The position numbers and the translations under genes were made by a program. Under the pieces are notes generated by a model. The model ran no database searches. It was not told the DNA's origin and was given only the letters and a program-made list of their open reading frames with translations. Positions 46,139-57,300 of a stretch of 64,000 bases of DNA are shown here, piece by piece. The stretch's first letter is position 1; every line of letters starts with the position of its first letter. Source of the stretch: Dryas octopetala (lineage: Eukaryota > Streptophyta > Magnoliopsida > Rosales > Rosaceae); the NCBI GenBank assembly GCA_963921425.1, contig OY992836.1, positions 14,277,614 through 14,341,613 of the forward strand. Reading direction: 5' to 3'.

Positions 46139-46975
46139 GATGAGGATCCTCTGCCATACAGTTTGGTACCAGGCCATACCAGGCTTTTAATCTCAGCCAT
46201 TAAAAAAAATTATGTGGTTGTGATTACACCATATTTTTTAGGTCCAATTGTTTTAATTTTAACCATTTTTTTTCTCTTTTAATAGAAAAATGAAAATTTT
46301 TAAGGCAAACCCATCCCCATCCCAGACCCCCACCCCTCTCCTCTTTCCGGCGACCTCCCCCGTTGCCGACTTCCTTATCCACCTCTGGCAACCACAAATT
46401 GACTCTATCCTCAGAAACCCATTGAAAAAGCCAACCATTATCACAAACATGAAAAATCCTAAACCCATAAGAAATCATGATGGGATTTGCTGCGTTTGAT
46501 ATCTTAAAGGTCTGCATGTGCTTTTTTTTTTTTTTTTTTTCTCTGGGTCCATTTCGAGTGTACATGAACACTTCACTTTGTGGGTTTCTTTCATTTTATT
46601 GAATAAATGTTATTTTTGTGTTTTTATATTGATTATTCTGTTTCATTTTCGAGATTTTAATGGGTGAGAAAGGAAAGGAATGGGTGGCTGCCGGCAATGG
46701 AGGAGGAAGTCGGTGACGGGGAGGCTGCCGGAAAGAGTAGAGAGGGGTAGGGTATAGGGGCTGCTTCGGGGTGGAGGGCTAGGATGAGGTTGCATCAAAT
46801 CCTTTTTAAGATGTTCTTTATTGGTTTAAAGGAATAAATATTTTTCTGTTAAAAAAAGAAATAAATTTGGACTTTAAAAATATGGTGTAATCCCAATCAT
46901 ACAATTTTTTTAATGGCTGAGATTGAAAGCCTGGTATGGCCTGGTACCAAACAATCTGGCAGAGGATCCTCATCC
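46138..46975. mobile_element. Mutator-like MITE with about 110-bp TIRs
   Basis: The left end AGATGAGGATCCTCTGCCAT and the right end in reverse GGATGAGGATCCTCTGCCAG continue to match for about 110 bases (TTTGGTACCAGGCCATACCA, then GGCTTT, CTCAGCCATTAAAAAAA and GATTACACCATATTTTT). Candidate 9-base flanks TTACTTAAG (46129-46137) and TTACTGTAT (46976-46984) match at 6 of 9. Long TIRs with 9-bp duplication suggest a MULE. The interior carries a C-rich coding-like stretch (46300-46500) with no recognised product. Confidence 0.65.
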
Positions 46976-47095
46976 TTACTGTATGAGAGGTTCGATACTT
47001 TTTGATAGGAATTCGAGCTAAAATTAAATTACTAAAAAAATTAAAAATAGATTAAAAGTCTTTAATGAAAACCGAAATAATTATTTTTCTTATTA

Positions 47096-47103
47096 CTTAG
47101 AAT
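47096..47103. repeat. Left 8-bp target duplication of hAT-like element B
   Basis: CTTAGAAT, repeated exactly at 48213-48220. Confidence 0.85.
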
Positions 47104-48212
47104 CAGGGTGTTAAATTTCGAAGTTTTCGGCAAAATTTCGATTTTTGGGGGTGTCGAAATCGAAACCCATATTTGCTAAAATTTCGGGATGATTTCGTCG
47201 AAATTGTCGAAATTATCGAAATTTCGGCGAAATTTTCGACGGTGGTTTTCGATCTGGTTTTGGAGCTGGGTTTTTGCAGAAAAATGGAGAGGTGGCAGGG
47301 GGGAGATCGAGGGAGAAAGAGGGGTGGCGGCAGGGCGGCGGCAAGGGGAGATCGAGGGGGAGAGAGAGGCGACGGCAGGGGGAAGATCGAGGGAGAGAGG
47401 CGACGGCAGAGGGCGACGGGGCGAGGGCAGGGGCGACGGGGAGACGGCGGGGGAGATTCAGAGAGAGAGAGAGAGAGAGAGTGAAGAAGAAATACAGAAA
47501 ACAAAGTTGCTGGAGAGTGGAGCCTCGGGGGAAAAGAAAGGAAAGGGAAAGGAAGGAAAGAAAAAGAAGAAAAAAAAAAGAAAAGAAAAAAAAGAAAAGG
47601 AAGGAAAGAAAAAGAAGAAAAAAAAAGAGAAAAAAATTAAAAAGGTTTAGGGTTGATTGGGGTTTGGGGCCTTTGGGTTAATTGTGAAGAAAAAAAATAG
47701 TTTGGGGTTTCGTTTGCCCGTTTTGGAGTTTCGTTTAGTTGTTTTTAAACCCTAAACTAGTAAACTATAATATATTTTTATATAAAAAATAATTTAAAGT
47801 ACCCTAAAGGGCTTAAACCCTAGTATCATATACTATATCCTAAATAATATAGAATATAGATTATAAAATATATAGGGTTTAGTGTATATATTATAGAGTA
47901 TAGATAATATACTAATTTCATTTTATACTAATTTTATTTAACAGTATTTGTCTCCAGCGTGCATTATATTTATCTTATATAACATGAAACCTACTATATA
48001 ATTTGGTTTCTTCAATATTTTTTATCAATTTAGTAGATAATATGATAAATAAATATATGGTAAAGTTTCATTCAAAATTTCCGTATTTTGATAACAATTT
48101 TCATTATTTTCATCAAATTTTTGTTGAAATTTAAAAATCTTCGAAATTTCTGTCAAAATTTTCATCGAAATTTTCATCAAAATTTGTTCGAAACCCGAAA
48201 TTTTATTACTTG
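47104..48212. mobile_element. hAT-like element copy B, 1.1 kb
   Basis: Perfect CTTAGAAT duplication at both sides. The left end is CAGGGTGTTAAATTTCG and the right end in reverse is CAAGTAATAAAATTTCGGG. Subterminal regions are filled with CGAAATTTCG motifs. The interior is a GGGCGACGG/GAGAGA purine block, then a segment homologous to copy A at 32608-34438. It lacks the nested insertion seen in copy A, so it shows the empty site. The long open frames at 47103-47681 are low-complexity artefacts. Confidence 0.85.
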
Positions 48213-48268
48213 CTTAGAATCTTTGCAAACTTAACTCGGTAAATTATATGCTGGTGATGGCTGGACTT

Positions 48269-48628
48269 GACTAAAAGAAAAAGTAACGAGTGCACTTTCT
48301 AGGAAACCGAGCACTGTGGTAAGGTGCAGGTAATTTCCATACAAAATCGCGTACTTGACCAAAAGAAAAAGTAACCTTGGCCAAAAAAAAAAAAAAAAAA
48401 AAAAGACCAAAAGAAAAAGTAACAAGTGCACTTTCTAGGAAACCGAGCACTGTGGTAAGGTGCAGGTAATTTCCATACAAAATCGCGTACTTGACCAAAA
48501 GAAAAAGTAATCTTGGCCAAAAAAAAAAAAAAAAAAAAAAAGACCAAAATTAAAAGTAACAAGTGCACTTTCTAGGAAACCGAGCACTGTGGTAAGGTGC
48601 AGGTAATTTCCATCCAAAATCGCGTAGT
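48269..48628. repeat. Triplicated 136-bp A-rich repeat upstream of the repeat-protein gene
   Basis: Copies start at about 48269, 48405 and 48542. Each contains AAAGTAACAAGTGCACTTTC, then TAGGAAACCGAGCACTGTGG, TAAGGTGCAGGTAATTTCCA and AAAATCGCG. The first two copies end in TTGGCC plus about 22 A residues. Differences between copies are few. The third copy ends about 125 bases before the ATG at 48753, so the array probably forms the promoter or leader of that gene. Confidence 0.9.
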
Positions 48629-48752
48629 TCTGTAAGCACACATTCGGAATTAAGTTTCCTCAACTGAACAGAAAATTCTTCATAATCGTCGCCACACGAA
48701 ACCAGAGTGACTGTAAGCCTTCCTTCACAGTTCACGCTAAGATCGATTCGCA

Positions 48753-50819
48753 ATGTCTTTCTTTCCGAATCCGGCAGTGGCGCCAGTTGAGCCGGCCAAT
48801 AAGAGTTTTACTGATGCGGAACTACGCCTAAATCTATCCATCTTTGGGTTCAGCCGACTATCCGCTACCGATCAGCGAGAGCAGACAGAAGAATTCTGTA
48901 CTAAAGTGGTTGAAAATGTTACGGTGGTGCAACTCTCCGCTGAAAGCGAGGAGGATTTTAGACTCAGGAAATTTTCTGAGCTATTCAAGAAGCTTCCCTT
49001 CAGTGAGCAATCTGAGTTCCTGTCCAGAGTTATAAAGATTTTCAAGCGCAAAAGGCTAATTGGGGAATTAATTTCATGGTTCCAAAAACAAGACGCCAGT
49101 GTTCAAGAAAGAATGATCGGAGAAATCACTGATCATGTTCCAGCTGAGAATCTCCAGATCCCCGGGGAAACAGAGGAGGATTTCAGACTCAGGAAATTTG
49201 TAGAGCTATTCAAGAAGATTCCCTTCGCTGAGCAAGTTGATGGCCTGTCCAGAGTTAAAAAGATGTTCAAGCGCGAAAGGCAAATTGGGGAATTAATTTC
49301 AGGGTTCCAAAAACAAGACGCCAGTGTTCAAGAAAGAATGATCGGAGAAATCACTGATCATGTTCCAGCTGAGAATCACCAGATCCCCGGGGAAACAGAG
49401 GAGGATTTCAGACTCAGGAAATTTGTAGAGCTAATCAAGAAGATTCCCTTCGCTGAGCAAGATTATTCCAGTATGGTTGTAATCTGGAGCACGCCAGAAC
49501 TACAAATGGAAGATTTAATTTCATGGTTCAAGAAACTAGACGCGAGTGTTCAAGAAAGAAGCGAGAAAGTACGAGAAGGTGATGATGAAGGTTTTGATGA
49601 ATTTTTCTTAGGTTTCTCGACTATTTGGTTCAAGGGACAAAGCGCCGAGGGTCAAGCAAAGCTGATTGTACAACTATGTGATGGAGTTTCGAAACTCCCA
49701 GACGAAAGCGAGGATTTCAGACTCACAACATTCACGGAGCTATGTAAGAAAGCAGACTTTGCCAAGCAAGCCAAGCTCCTCTCCATTGCTGATTGCAGAC
49801 TGCGGGGACTAATACTTCTTTATCCGCACGGGAGGCTCCTTCAGCCTCAAGATCCTGCCGGTGCTGCCGAATTACTCTCACGTCTCTCAGCTTTTGGATT
49901 CAGCCTACTATCCGCAGCCGATCAACAAGAGAAGATCGAAAAACTCTCTCATGAAGTTAAAGGTGTTGCAATCGAAAGACTTGCAGAGGAAATTGGCGAT
50001 GAAGAAGATTTCAGAAGGAAAACATTCACAGAGCTATTTAATAAAGCAACTGTCTCTACCCGATATCTTTTATTTAAGGAGTTAAAAAAAAAATTCTTCC
50101 GTGAAAGAGAGTTGTGCGAGTCCATTCTCTGGTTCAGGCAGCTAGGCTCCAATTATCAACAAGAGCTGCTCGACAAAATATTTGATCAGATGAGGGCAGA
50201 TGTCAAAGATATCATAGTCGAGAAACTCATCGAGGAAAGTGAGGAGGATTTTAGACTCAGAAGATTTATAAAGCTCTGGAATACACAACATCAGTACGGA
50301 CCGATACCTTGGAGTGACTTCGTCCAACCTGAAGCTGAAATGCTGGATCCAAAAGGTACATTTGATGATGAAGAAGAAATAAAAGAAATCAAGCAGTCCC
50401 GTTATGCTGAATTTTACTTTGGTTTGTCAATTATTTGGTTCAAAACACGATGCAGCAATCATCCAAGAAACCCCATTGAAATCATCTTGGGTGAAAGGGA
50501 AATTGAAGGTCATATAATTGAGAAACTCCCCAACGAGAGTGAGGAGGATTTCAAACTCAGAAGATTCACAGAGTTGTTTGAAAAACTTACGGTCAGCTCC
50601 CAAGAGCGTATCGTGGGCTATATTCAAGATACAATATTTCATGATCTAGGTCATCGCAAGCCAACCAAGTGCTATGCTCAATCTGCGAGTTTTCATCCCC
50701 GTAAAAGGTCTTGGGTTCCTGAATTCCGCATTGTGAAATATCCAAAACTAAACGGAGGAGGAGGAGCAGCAACAACTACACAGTCTACGCAAGGAGGGCA
50801 GGGGACAAGTCAACGGTAG
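48753..50819 (+). CDS. Uncharacterised repeat protein, 688 aa
   Basis: A single long intact frame. I do not recognise the family. The protein is built from imperfect helical-looking repeats marked by [E]EDFRLR(K/R)F followed by (T/V)ELFKK(L/I)PF: at residues 66-74, 141-149, 216-224, 319-327, 417-425, 497-505 and 597-605. The first three are a strict 75-residue tandem. A second module, AELxxxLSxFGFSxLSAxDQ, occurs at 22-41 and 372-391. A third, (E/D)EFxxGxSxIWFK, occurs at about 282-294 and 552-564. Charge is high (many E, K, R, D). There is no signal peptide or membrane segment. The tail (665-688) is Gly/Thr/Gln-rich and probably disordered. ATG 48753 is the first in frame and follows a stop-rich leader. 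A broken partial copy lies at 52240-52352. Possible readings are a lineage-specific scaffold protein or a domesticated sequence; no function is assigned. Confidence 0.75.
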   Translation: MSFFPNPAVAPVEPANKSFTDAELRLNLSIFGFSRLSATDQREQTEEFCTKVVENVTVVQLSAESEEDFRLRKFSELFKKLPFSEQSEFLSRVIKIFKRKRLIGELISWFQKQDASVQERMIGEITDHVPAENLQIPGETEEDFRLRKFVELFKKIPFAEQVDGLSRVKKMFKRERQIGELISGFQKQDASVQERMIGEITDHVPAENHQIPGETEEDFRLRKFVELIKKIPFAEQDYSSMVVIWSTPELQMEDLISWFKKLDASVQERSEKVREGDDEGFDEFFLGFSTIWFKGQSAEGQAKLIVQLCDGVSKLPDESEDFRLTTFTELCKKADFAKQAKLLSIADCRLRGLILLYPHGRLLQPQDPAGAAELLSRLSAFGFSLLSAADQQEKIEKLSHEVKGVAIERLAEEIGDEEDFRRKTFTELFNKATVSTRYLLFKELKKKFFRERELCESILWFRQLGSNYQQELLDKIFDQMRADVKDIIVEKLIEESEEDFRLRRFIKLWNTQHQYGPIPWSDFVQPEAEMLDPKGTFDDEEEIKEIKQSRYAEFYFGLSIIWFKTRCSNHPRNPIEIILGEREIEGHIIEKLPNESEEDFKLRRFTELFEKLTVSSQERIVGYIQDTIFHDLGHRKPTKCYAQSASFHPRKRSWVPEFRIVKYPKLNGGGGAATTTQSTQGGQGTSQR

Positions 50820-52239
50820 TTGGATCATCTTGGGTGTTTTCTTTGTTGGGTGTCTTTGTCTCCCTGGTTTGTTTTTTTTTTTACTCATGTTGGTTTCCCT
50901 CGGATTGCCTTGTTGTGGGCTGGTTAATTAGCGGGGGACCTGGGCTTATTTGTACGTTTGTATTTGCGTTTTTGTTGTGTGTTGTGCTGGCCCGCTTCTT
51001 TGGGCTTTTGATGTAATATTTCTCCATATGTAGGTGGAGACATATGTCATATATGTAGCTGGTATGGTTAACCAATCAAATATATTACTCTTGTTCCCTT
51101 AGTGCTATATATGCCATTCAATCTCTCATGAATAAGTCCTATAGCATGCTGGAAGCCTTTTTTATTTTGTTATTATTAGATAGTGCAACGTCTATGACTC
51201 TATATTATTAAGAGTGTTCTGCTTGTGAACCATCGTATAAGAAAAGAATGTCCATTATATCTCTATTTTATCAAACAATTTTAATAACAAATTTATAAGA
51301 AATATTGTCCATTATAGATTTGCAAAAAAATTTATATAACCGTTAAAGAAAATTAGTAATATTACTTTGAGTAATAAGGAACAACCAAACTCCTTTAACA
51401 ATCTCCATATTAGGGAATTTTTGCATACAAACTGTTGTATATAATCTCTCTTCACATTTTAGTTAATTATATAATAAGTTTTGAAAGACAAATGATTGTA
51501 TATACGAGAATTTATCTCATATATATGTTGCAACATATATATTATAATGGTTTAGACGAAATGACACTTGAAATTTAAATTGATTGACGTTTCACTGAGA
51601 AATTTGGCATGCTTGACTTGTACATATCACTTAAACATTCATAACCTCTAACTAAGTAGTCACAACTAAGTACTTTTTCTTTTTTAAGGAAACAGTCACA
51701 ACTAAATACTAAACAAAAAGGATATATATATATATATATTCACAAATTCAATAAGACATCCATTCTTTAACTAAAGAAAAGATATGGGTATTATTATAGT
51801 TCTTTAAGGTGTCAATATTGGGCCTCACTTGTATCTTAAAAAGTAATTTTCTTTTTGTTCAAGTTAGATCCTAAGCATATCAGTCACTATTAGTTTGGGT
51901 AAACAATCAAGTTAGGAGGTGCATGCAATTCCTAAAACAAGTGAGGGGGAATTCGCTTCTCGGCCATATTTTTTGCTCCAACCTAATAGTGACTCATTTG
52001 TTTAGTACCTAATTTTAACTAGAAAATGTTTACTACTGTTCATATTGAAACCAAAAAGAAAATGTCACCTAGTACCTCACCCAAATTTTCTCTTTAAAAT
52101 TGGCTCCATGTTGTTGTTTTGGTCAAAGCTTGATGCTTGTTATTTTGCTAATTATTTGTGTGATTTTCCATTAAGTTCAGCTGGCCTTCTACCAACAACC
52201 AGAGTTTCTAAGCAGCCTTTCTTCAAGTCGATTATCAAT
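50820..52239. other. 3' flank of the repeat-protein gene
   Basis: The segment 51040-51190 (AATCAAATATATTACTCTTG, then TTCC and TAGTGCTAT, later AAGTCCTATAGCATG and TTATTATTAGATA) is repeated in diverged form at about 52800-52990. No gene is seen. The ORF at 50834-51016 is T-rich 3' UTR. Confidence 0.5.
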
Positions 52240-52352
52240 GTCCATATTTCAGACACCAATTATTTTAACCGTACTGATGTTAATAACACTGCTGAATTAG
52301 TCTTACCTCTTTCAATCTTTGGGTGCAGACTATCCACAAGTGATAAACAATA
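52240..52352 (+). pseudogene. Collapsed partial copy of the repeat-protein gene
   Basis: The frame reads FNRTDVNNTAELVLPLSIFG, then CRLSTSDKQ and a stop. It matches the N-terminal module of the gene at 48753 (FTDAELRLNLSIFGFSRLSA). The DNA also aligns: TCAATCTTTGGGTGCAGACT against TCCATCTTTGGGTTCAGCCG. Nothing of the remaining 600 residues is left. A copy of the gene's 3' flank follows 0.45 kb later, which shows a former tandem duplicate with its body deleted. Confidence 0.7.
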
Positions 52353-52789
52353 GCAATATTGAAAATTAGAAGTTAATGGAGTATATATCTGAATCTGCAT
52401 TTTCTTCACTTACTAATTAAATAATTATACGTTCACTAGCTAGGTGCTTAATATGGATATAGTTCACCTTTCATTCTTGTTTTTTAAAGGGATATGAGGT
52501 ACCATTAGGCCCAAAAGCCATTGCCAACTAATACACATATCAAGTAAACTACACCTTCTAATTAAAGCAAATATATGACACGTACCTAAGAAAGAGTTAT
52601 ATTTTTCCTGGCAATCGAAGCTCATAGTCATAGAGTGGAGTGTAAGTCCCACATTGGCTATATAGTGTAGCTATTGATCAAGAAAATTGGATATATAGGC
52701 ATTGTAGGCATACTGATATGTACAACTATTTTCTTTAATTACTAGAAAAGTAATGCAGAACAAACACCTTTTGCTCTGCTAAATTTTAT

Positions 52790-53000
52790 CATATAAGTTC
52801 CAAATAGAGGAGGAGACATGCCATGTAGGGTTCACAAATCAAATTGGATTACTCTTGTTCCATAGTGCTATTCCTATTCAATCTGTCTTTAATATGACTA
52901 TCTGCACAATTTTCATGCTAAATATATAAGTCCTATAGTATGGTGAGTTCCTTTGAACTTCTGATTATTATTAGATATTGATGATCAACAGATATATGAG
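52790..53000. repeat. Diverged copy of the repeat-protein gene's 3' flank
   Basis: Parallels 51035-51190: GGAGACATG..GTAGG, CAAATTGGATTACTCTTGTT, CCATAGTGCTAT, ATATAAGTCCTATAGTATGG and GATTATTATTAGATATTG. It gives independent support for the tandem duplication. Confidence 0.65.
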
Positions 53001-54360
53001 GAAATGATTTTCTTTTTATTATTTTGTTTTTGGAAATGTACTTTTCTTTTTATATTTAATTTGGAATAATGAAGAATAGTCAAATTTATTACATACATAC
53101 AATTATTGTATACAACTTATCTCTCCCTTACTAATTTGGCCATGTGGTAAGTTATGTGAGATGACAGATTAATATAACTATAAATTCATTTCATACGGGT
53201 TCATTGAGGTGTGAACGTGCGACATAATACCAAATACAGGTTACTATTGCTGAGCACTTGGCAGTGTAAAATTTTTCTGCATCGAGTGTTTGGACTTGAT
53301 TTATCGACTTTTATGTTAAATTAAACCCCTAACATAAAACCTCCACAAAAATTATTCTACACCCTAAAAGAGAATAGGGTATTCGTACTCTATATCCTAA
53401 AAAAAGGGAGGAGGAAGCAGCGCCAAGCGGTACAAGAAACAATTGTCTCTTTTTAAAAAATTGCGGAGCTCGATTTTGATAGTATTACCGAGCGCTCGAT
53501 ATCAAGTGCAAACATGCACACATTCGCACCTAAATGGCTTTGTCTTTTCATATACTAACAATGTTTGCAAAGTGCATGTTAATAATATCAGTTTAAACAA
53601 GTCATAAATTCAAACTCTTTTATTAAAAAAAAAAAACATATTATTCATGATGAGTTGCAATCCTAAATAGGCCATTAGGAGGGAAAAATTATTGTATAAA
53701 CCAATTATATATAATTTTCCTTTCACAACATACTCTTATACAGAAAATAAAATCTATACATATATAAACATTATATATGAGTATAAAGATATTGCCTATA
53801 TTAATCTATTAGGCTATATATGTAACCATCACAAACAAAAATTAAAATGTCTTTTTCAAAACAACTTGTGTTGGCTAGAATTAACTATGTGGGTTGCAGA
53901 CTCCAAAGCTTCCATTATTCTTTGAAGATTTCCATACCAAGTCAACTCTGTTCCATTAGTTTATCCAGCTAACCAACAAAAGAGTACCCACACCACCACT
54001 AAACAAAGAAAATTAATGTTTAGGTGGCAACATCAAACCCAATTCCCATGCACCTGCACCGCAGCATATCCCACCTCAAAATTAATGATTGATTAGGCAA
54101 ATAAATTAGCATTCCAAAAATGCACTAAAAGTTACCATAGTTTTCCCTCGCGTTTCTCGCACAGTCCCATACTCCCATCTCTCTTTTAAATGCTCCCAAA
54201 ACCATACACATAAAATTCCCATTTATATAATTCTTAGCATAAGGTTTTTGGTATAATTTGTTAATTTTCACTCACTTCGTCACTTCTGCTTAAAACCCAT
54301 TTTCGTGGACTCTGTCTCTATCGCTTCCTCCTCTGTACTTTGCAAAAAGAAGCTCCAACA
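53001..54360 (+). promoter_or_regulatory. Intergenic and promoter of the Raf-like kinase gene
   Basis: TATATAA at 54234-54240 lies about 125 bases before the kinase ATG and fits a TATA box, followed by a pyrimidine-rich leader. Upstream to 53000 the DNA is AT-rich with no gene. The ORF at 53692-53925 has no recognisable content. Confidence 0.5.
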
Positions 54361-57300
54361 ATGGCGGAACATGGGGTGCTCTCAGTCTCAGACGACGAGC
54401 TTTTTGACTTCTACCCCACCTACGTCGCCGGAAACGCTTACTGTGGACTGAATCCCGACGACGGCCAAGTTTCGGACACCGGCTTCGTCTTCAAGATCGA
54501 CCCCAGCTTGCTTATTGACCCTTACAGCCTCAAGCTTGGCCAAGTAATCGGAGAAGGGCCCCATTCGATTGTCCATGAAGGATTGTGGGTCTCCTTTCTT
54601 GAAACACTGTCACTCTGTGTCTGTTTGCTCTTTTTTTTTTTTCTTTTTCTTGGTTATGCTTCTTCTTGATTAGGTTGCTCACATTGTCTGCATGTTCTTG
54701 AATTGTCGTACTTTTGCTATTGGTTTGTTTGGTTGAGTTGTTGTATTGGTTTTGGGAATCTGGAATTTTGTTGTGATAAACCCTTTTGAGGGTTTTGATG
54801 ATTTATGGGTTTTAATGGGGGTTAGTGTTTGGGTGCCAAATGTCAATTTTAGTGCCCATTTAGGTTCAGTTTCATCTTGAAGCTCTGGTTCTCATTATTG
54901 GTGAACCTCTGAGTGTAAACTAAGCTGTGCGTTATTTGAGTGAATGCGTCTGTGGTGATACATTTGTCTTACAACTCCAATTTATTTCGCAACAACAGTG
55001 TTCTTTACTTTGTCTTTGTCTTTCAATGCCGAGCAAGTAGATGAGCAGTCTATTGTTTGTCAAATTGTATATTCTTTGGAGTAAAGAATCTGAGACAATT
55101 TGTTCTGCTGTGCTACATATTGTATATACAAAGTTGTTGGGATTACAGTCTATTCTAGGAGAAGACATATAAAGCAATAGCATTGATGAGAATAGTTATT
55201 GAGAGAAATGGGACATAACATTCTGGATATTCATTTGTTAGCATAGGAGGGATAAAAAATTTCATTTTTATAGGTTCATTTTTAATTGTGATTGTGAATG
55301 CTCCAAAATGGGACGTGAACATTCTGGACTTTTGGAGTCCATTCATTTGTTAGTACAGGTTAAAACTTTCATTTACATAGGTTCAGTTTTAATTGCGATT
55401 GTGAATGCTCCAAAATGGGACACGAAGATACTAGATTTTGGGGTCCATTAATCTGTTAGCAGAGCAGGGATAAAAGTTTCATTATTATAGGTTTCTGCAA
55501 AACATCATTCTGCAGCGAGTCTTACGTAAGTTCGCTATTTTATTTTCTCTTCTCCCACCTTATTTTTCTGTAGAACATGTGAAGATTGGATGCTAACATG
55601 AGGCATTGAGACTTGCAGCATTCTATTCTCTCAGGAAATACAATATTTACAAGAATGCAATCATGGACAATTATTAGCAGTACATAAATCCGAGTAAGAG
55701 AATCTGTTGGCAATGTTTTAAATATTACACATGACTGAGATATGGTTTTTAAACATGACTTATTTGAGCCATCCTACATTAATCACTTGGAAAAATAGTT
55801 GAGGGAGGAAAGTATGTAATAATTGTGGTAGGTTTAAATAGGAAACCCTTGGTTATATATGGTAGGTGATCTCCTGTGTTGATTTGGAGGCACTGCCCAT
55901 TATTTTGGGTTAATTATATGTAAGTGGCCTGGAGGACTAGGAAAAGGGTGTGGGTAATTTTGGGGGACGGGGGATGCATGGGGGTTTCAACTAACGAAAC
56001 ATTACAACTCCTAGAAGCCATTGATTTGATTGTTTCTTTTATTTTTGGATCATCTAATTGGTAGGGGACACCCAAGCATTTGCTATTGTACTCATTGGAC
56101 AGTCATAAAAACTTTTCATTCTTCAACAAGAGCTGGGATTAATTGGTGATGATTTATTTCTTAGATCCTTTTTTTTTTTTTATGTTTTTTCTTTTTGGTT
56201 TTTGTTTCTATTTCTTCATTTACAACTCCTCTCAGGGAAAAAAAATGTTTGCATATCTTCACAAGGTTATTGATGAACCATATTGTTATTAGACTTTTTA
56301 GTTTAGATTTAAAGTATTTATAAAGAATCAATAGCTTTGAGTACATACATGACAGGGAGAACTATCACCTGATAATTGGCGACATAATATCAGTTGATGA
56401 GACCAATTTATTATTAAACCATCAATTTTAGATATAAAGGCATGTCAGAGAATCAATAGGTTTAGGTGTAGGTTCATATAGCACCATTTGCATAATAAGC
56501 GGTGGTAACAAGGAGTTTCATTTTGGCCTCTTGGCCCAATTATCCGAACAGGAGGAAAATTGGAGAGGACACTCTGTAATTGAAGAGAGTCAAAAAATGT
56601 AATTGTAAAGGTTAGTATAATTTATGTATCACACTTTAGTGAAAGGAAAAAATTTTAAAACACAGCTGGCATTGTAGTTATTTTGAATCACAGAAGTAAA
56701 GTTGCCCTACGTAGAGCGCAATGGCAAAGAAGGATATCTTTTGATGTTTTTGACTTGGCCTGGCCTCTTTTCTTAAATTACTTTAACATAGTTTATTTAG
56801 TAATTATCGTATCTTTTACACGTAAAGGTTGAATTCCTGGGCAAGCAAGCATTCTGACGTAGATGCCACTGACGGCACAAATTTTATCTATCCCTTTGTG
56901 GCAGGATCTTGCTTCTTACACTAAATGATTTGCTGAAACCTTCTATAAGAGACGGCATTTTACTTGCATGCAAAAAGTTAATAAGTGGATCATAAGTTTA
57001 TTTCTTATTAGGGTGTGTATATATAATATTCATAAATCTGAGTGTTGTTCTGTGCTGCAATTGAGGAATTTTATGTTATGGATTTAAGATTGCTGAAGCT
57101 TTCCATTATGTTTCTAGGTACAAATCCAAGCCTGTTGCTGTTAAAATTATACAGCCAACCAGAACATCAGCTGTTTATCCTGAACGCAAGGAAAAATTTC
57201 AGAGGGAGGTTACATTGCTGTCAAAGGTGAAACATGAAAACGTCGTGAAGGTATGAAACTTATTTCCTGATACCTGCATTTGTCTAACTATATGCATATA

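Noticed and set aside
47103-47681. Frames of up to 153 codons on both strands
   Set aside because: Low-complexity Arg/Gly/Lys or Ser/Pro/Leu translations of the purine-rich core of element B.
48269-48628. CRISPR-like spaced repeats
   Set aside because: Three 136-bp plant repeats separated by poly-A, with no short repeat-spacer layout and no cas genes; this is nuclear plant DNA.
48231-48641. Overlapping minus-strand frames of 66-89 codons
   Set aside because: Repeated Phe runs come from the A-tracts of the triplicated unit.
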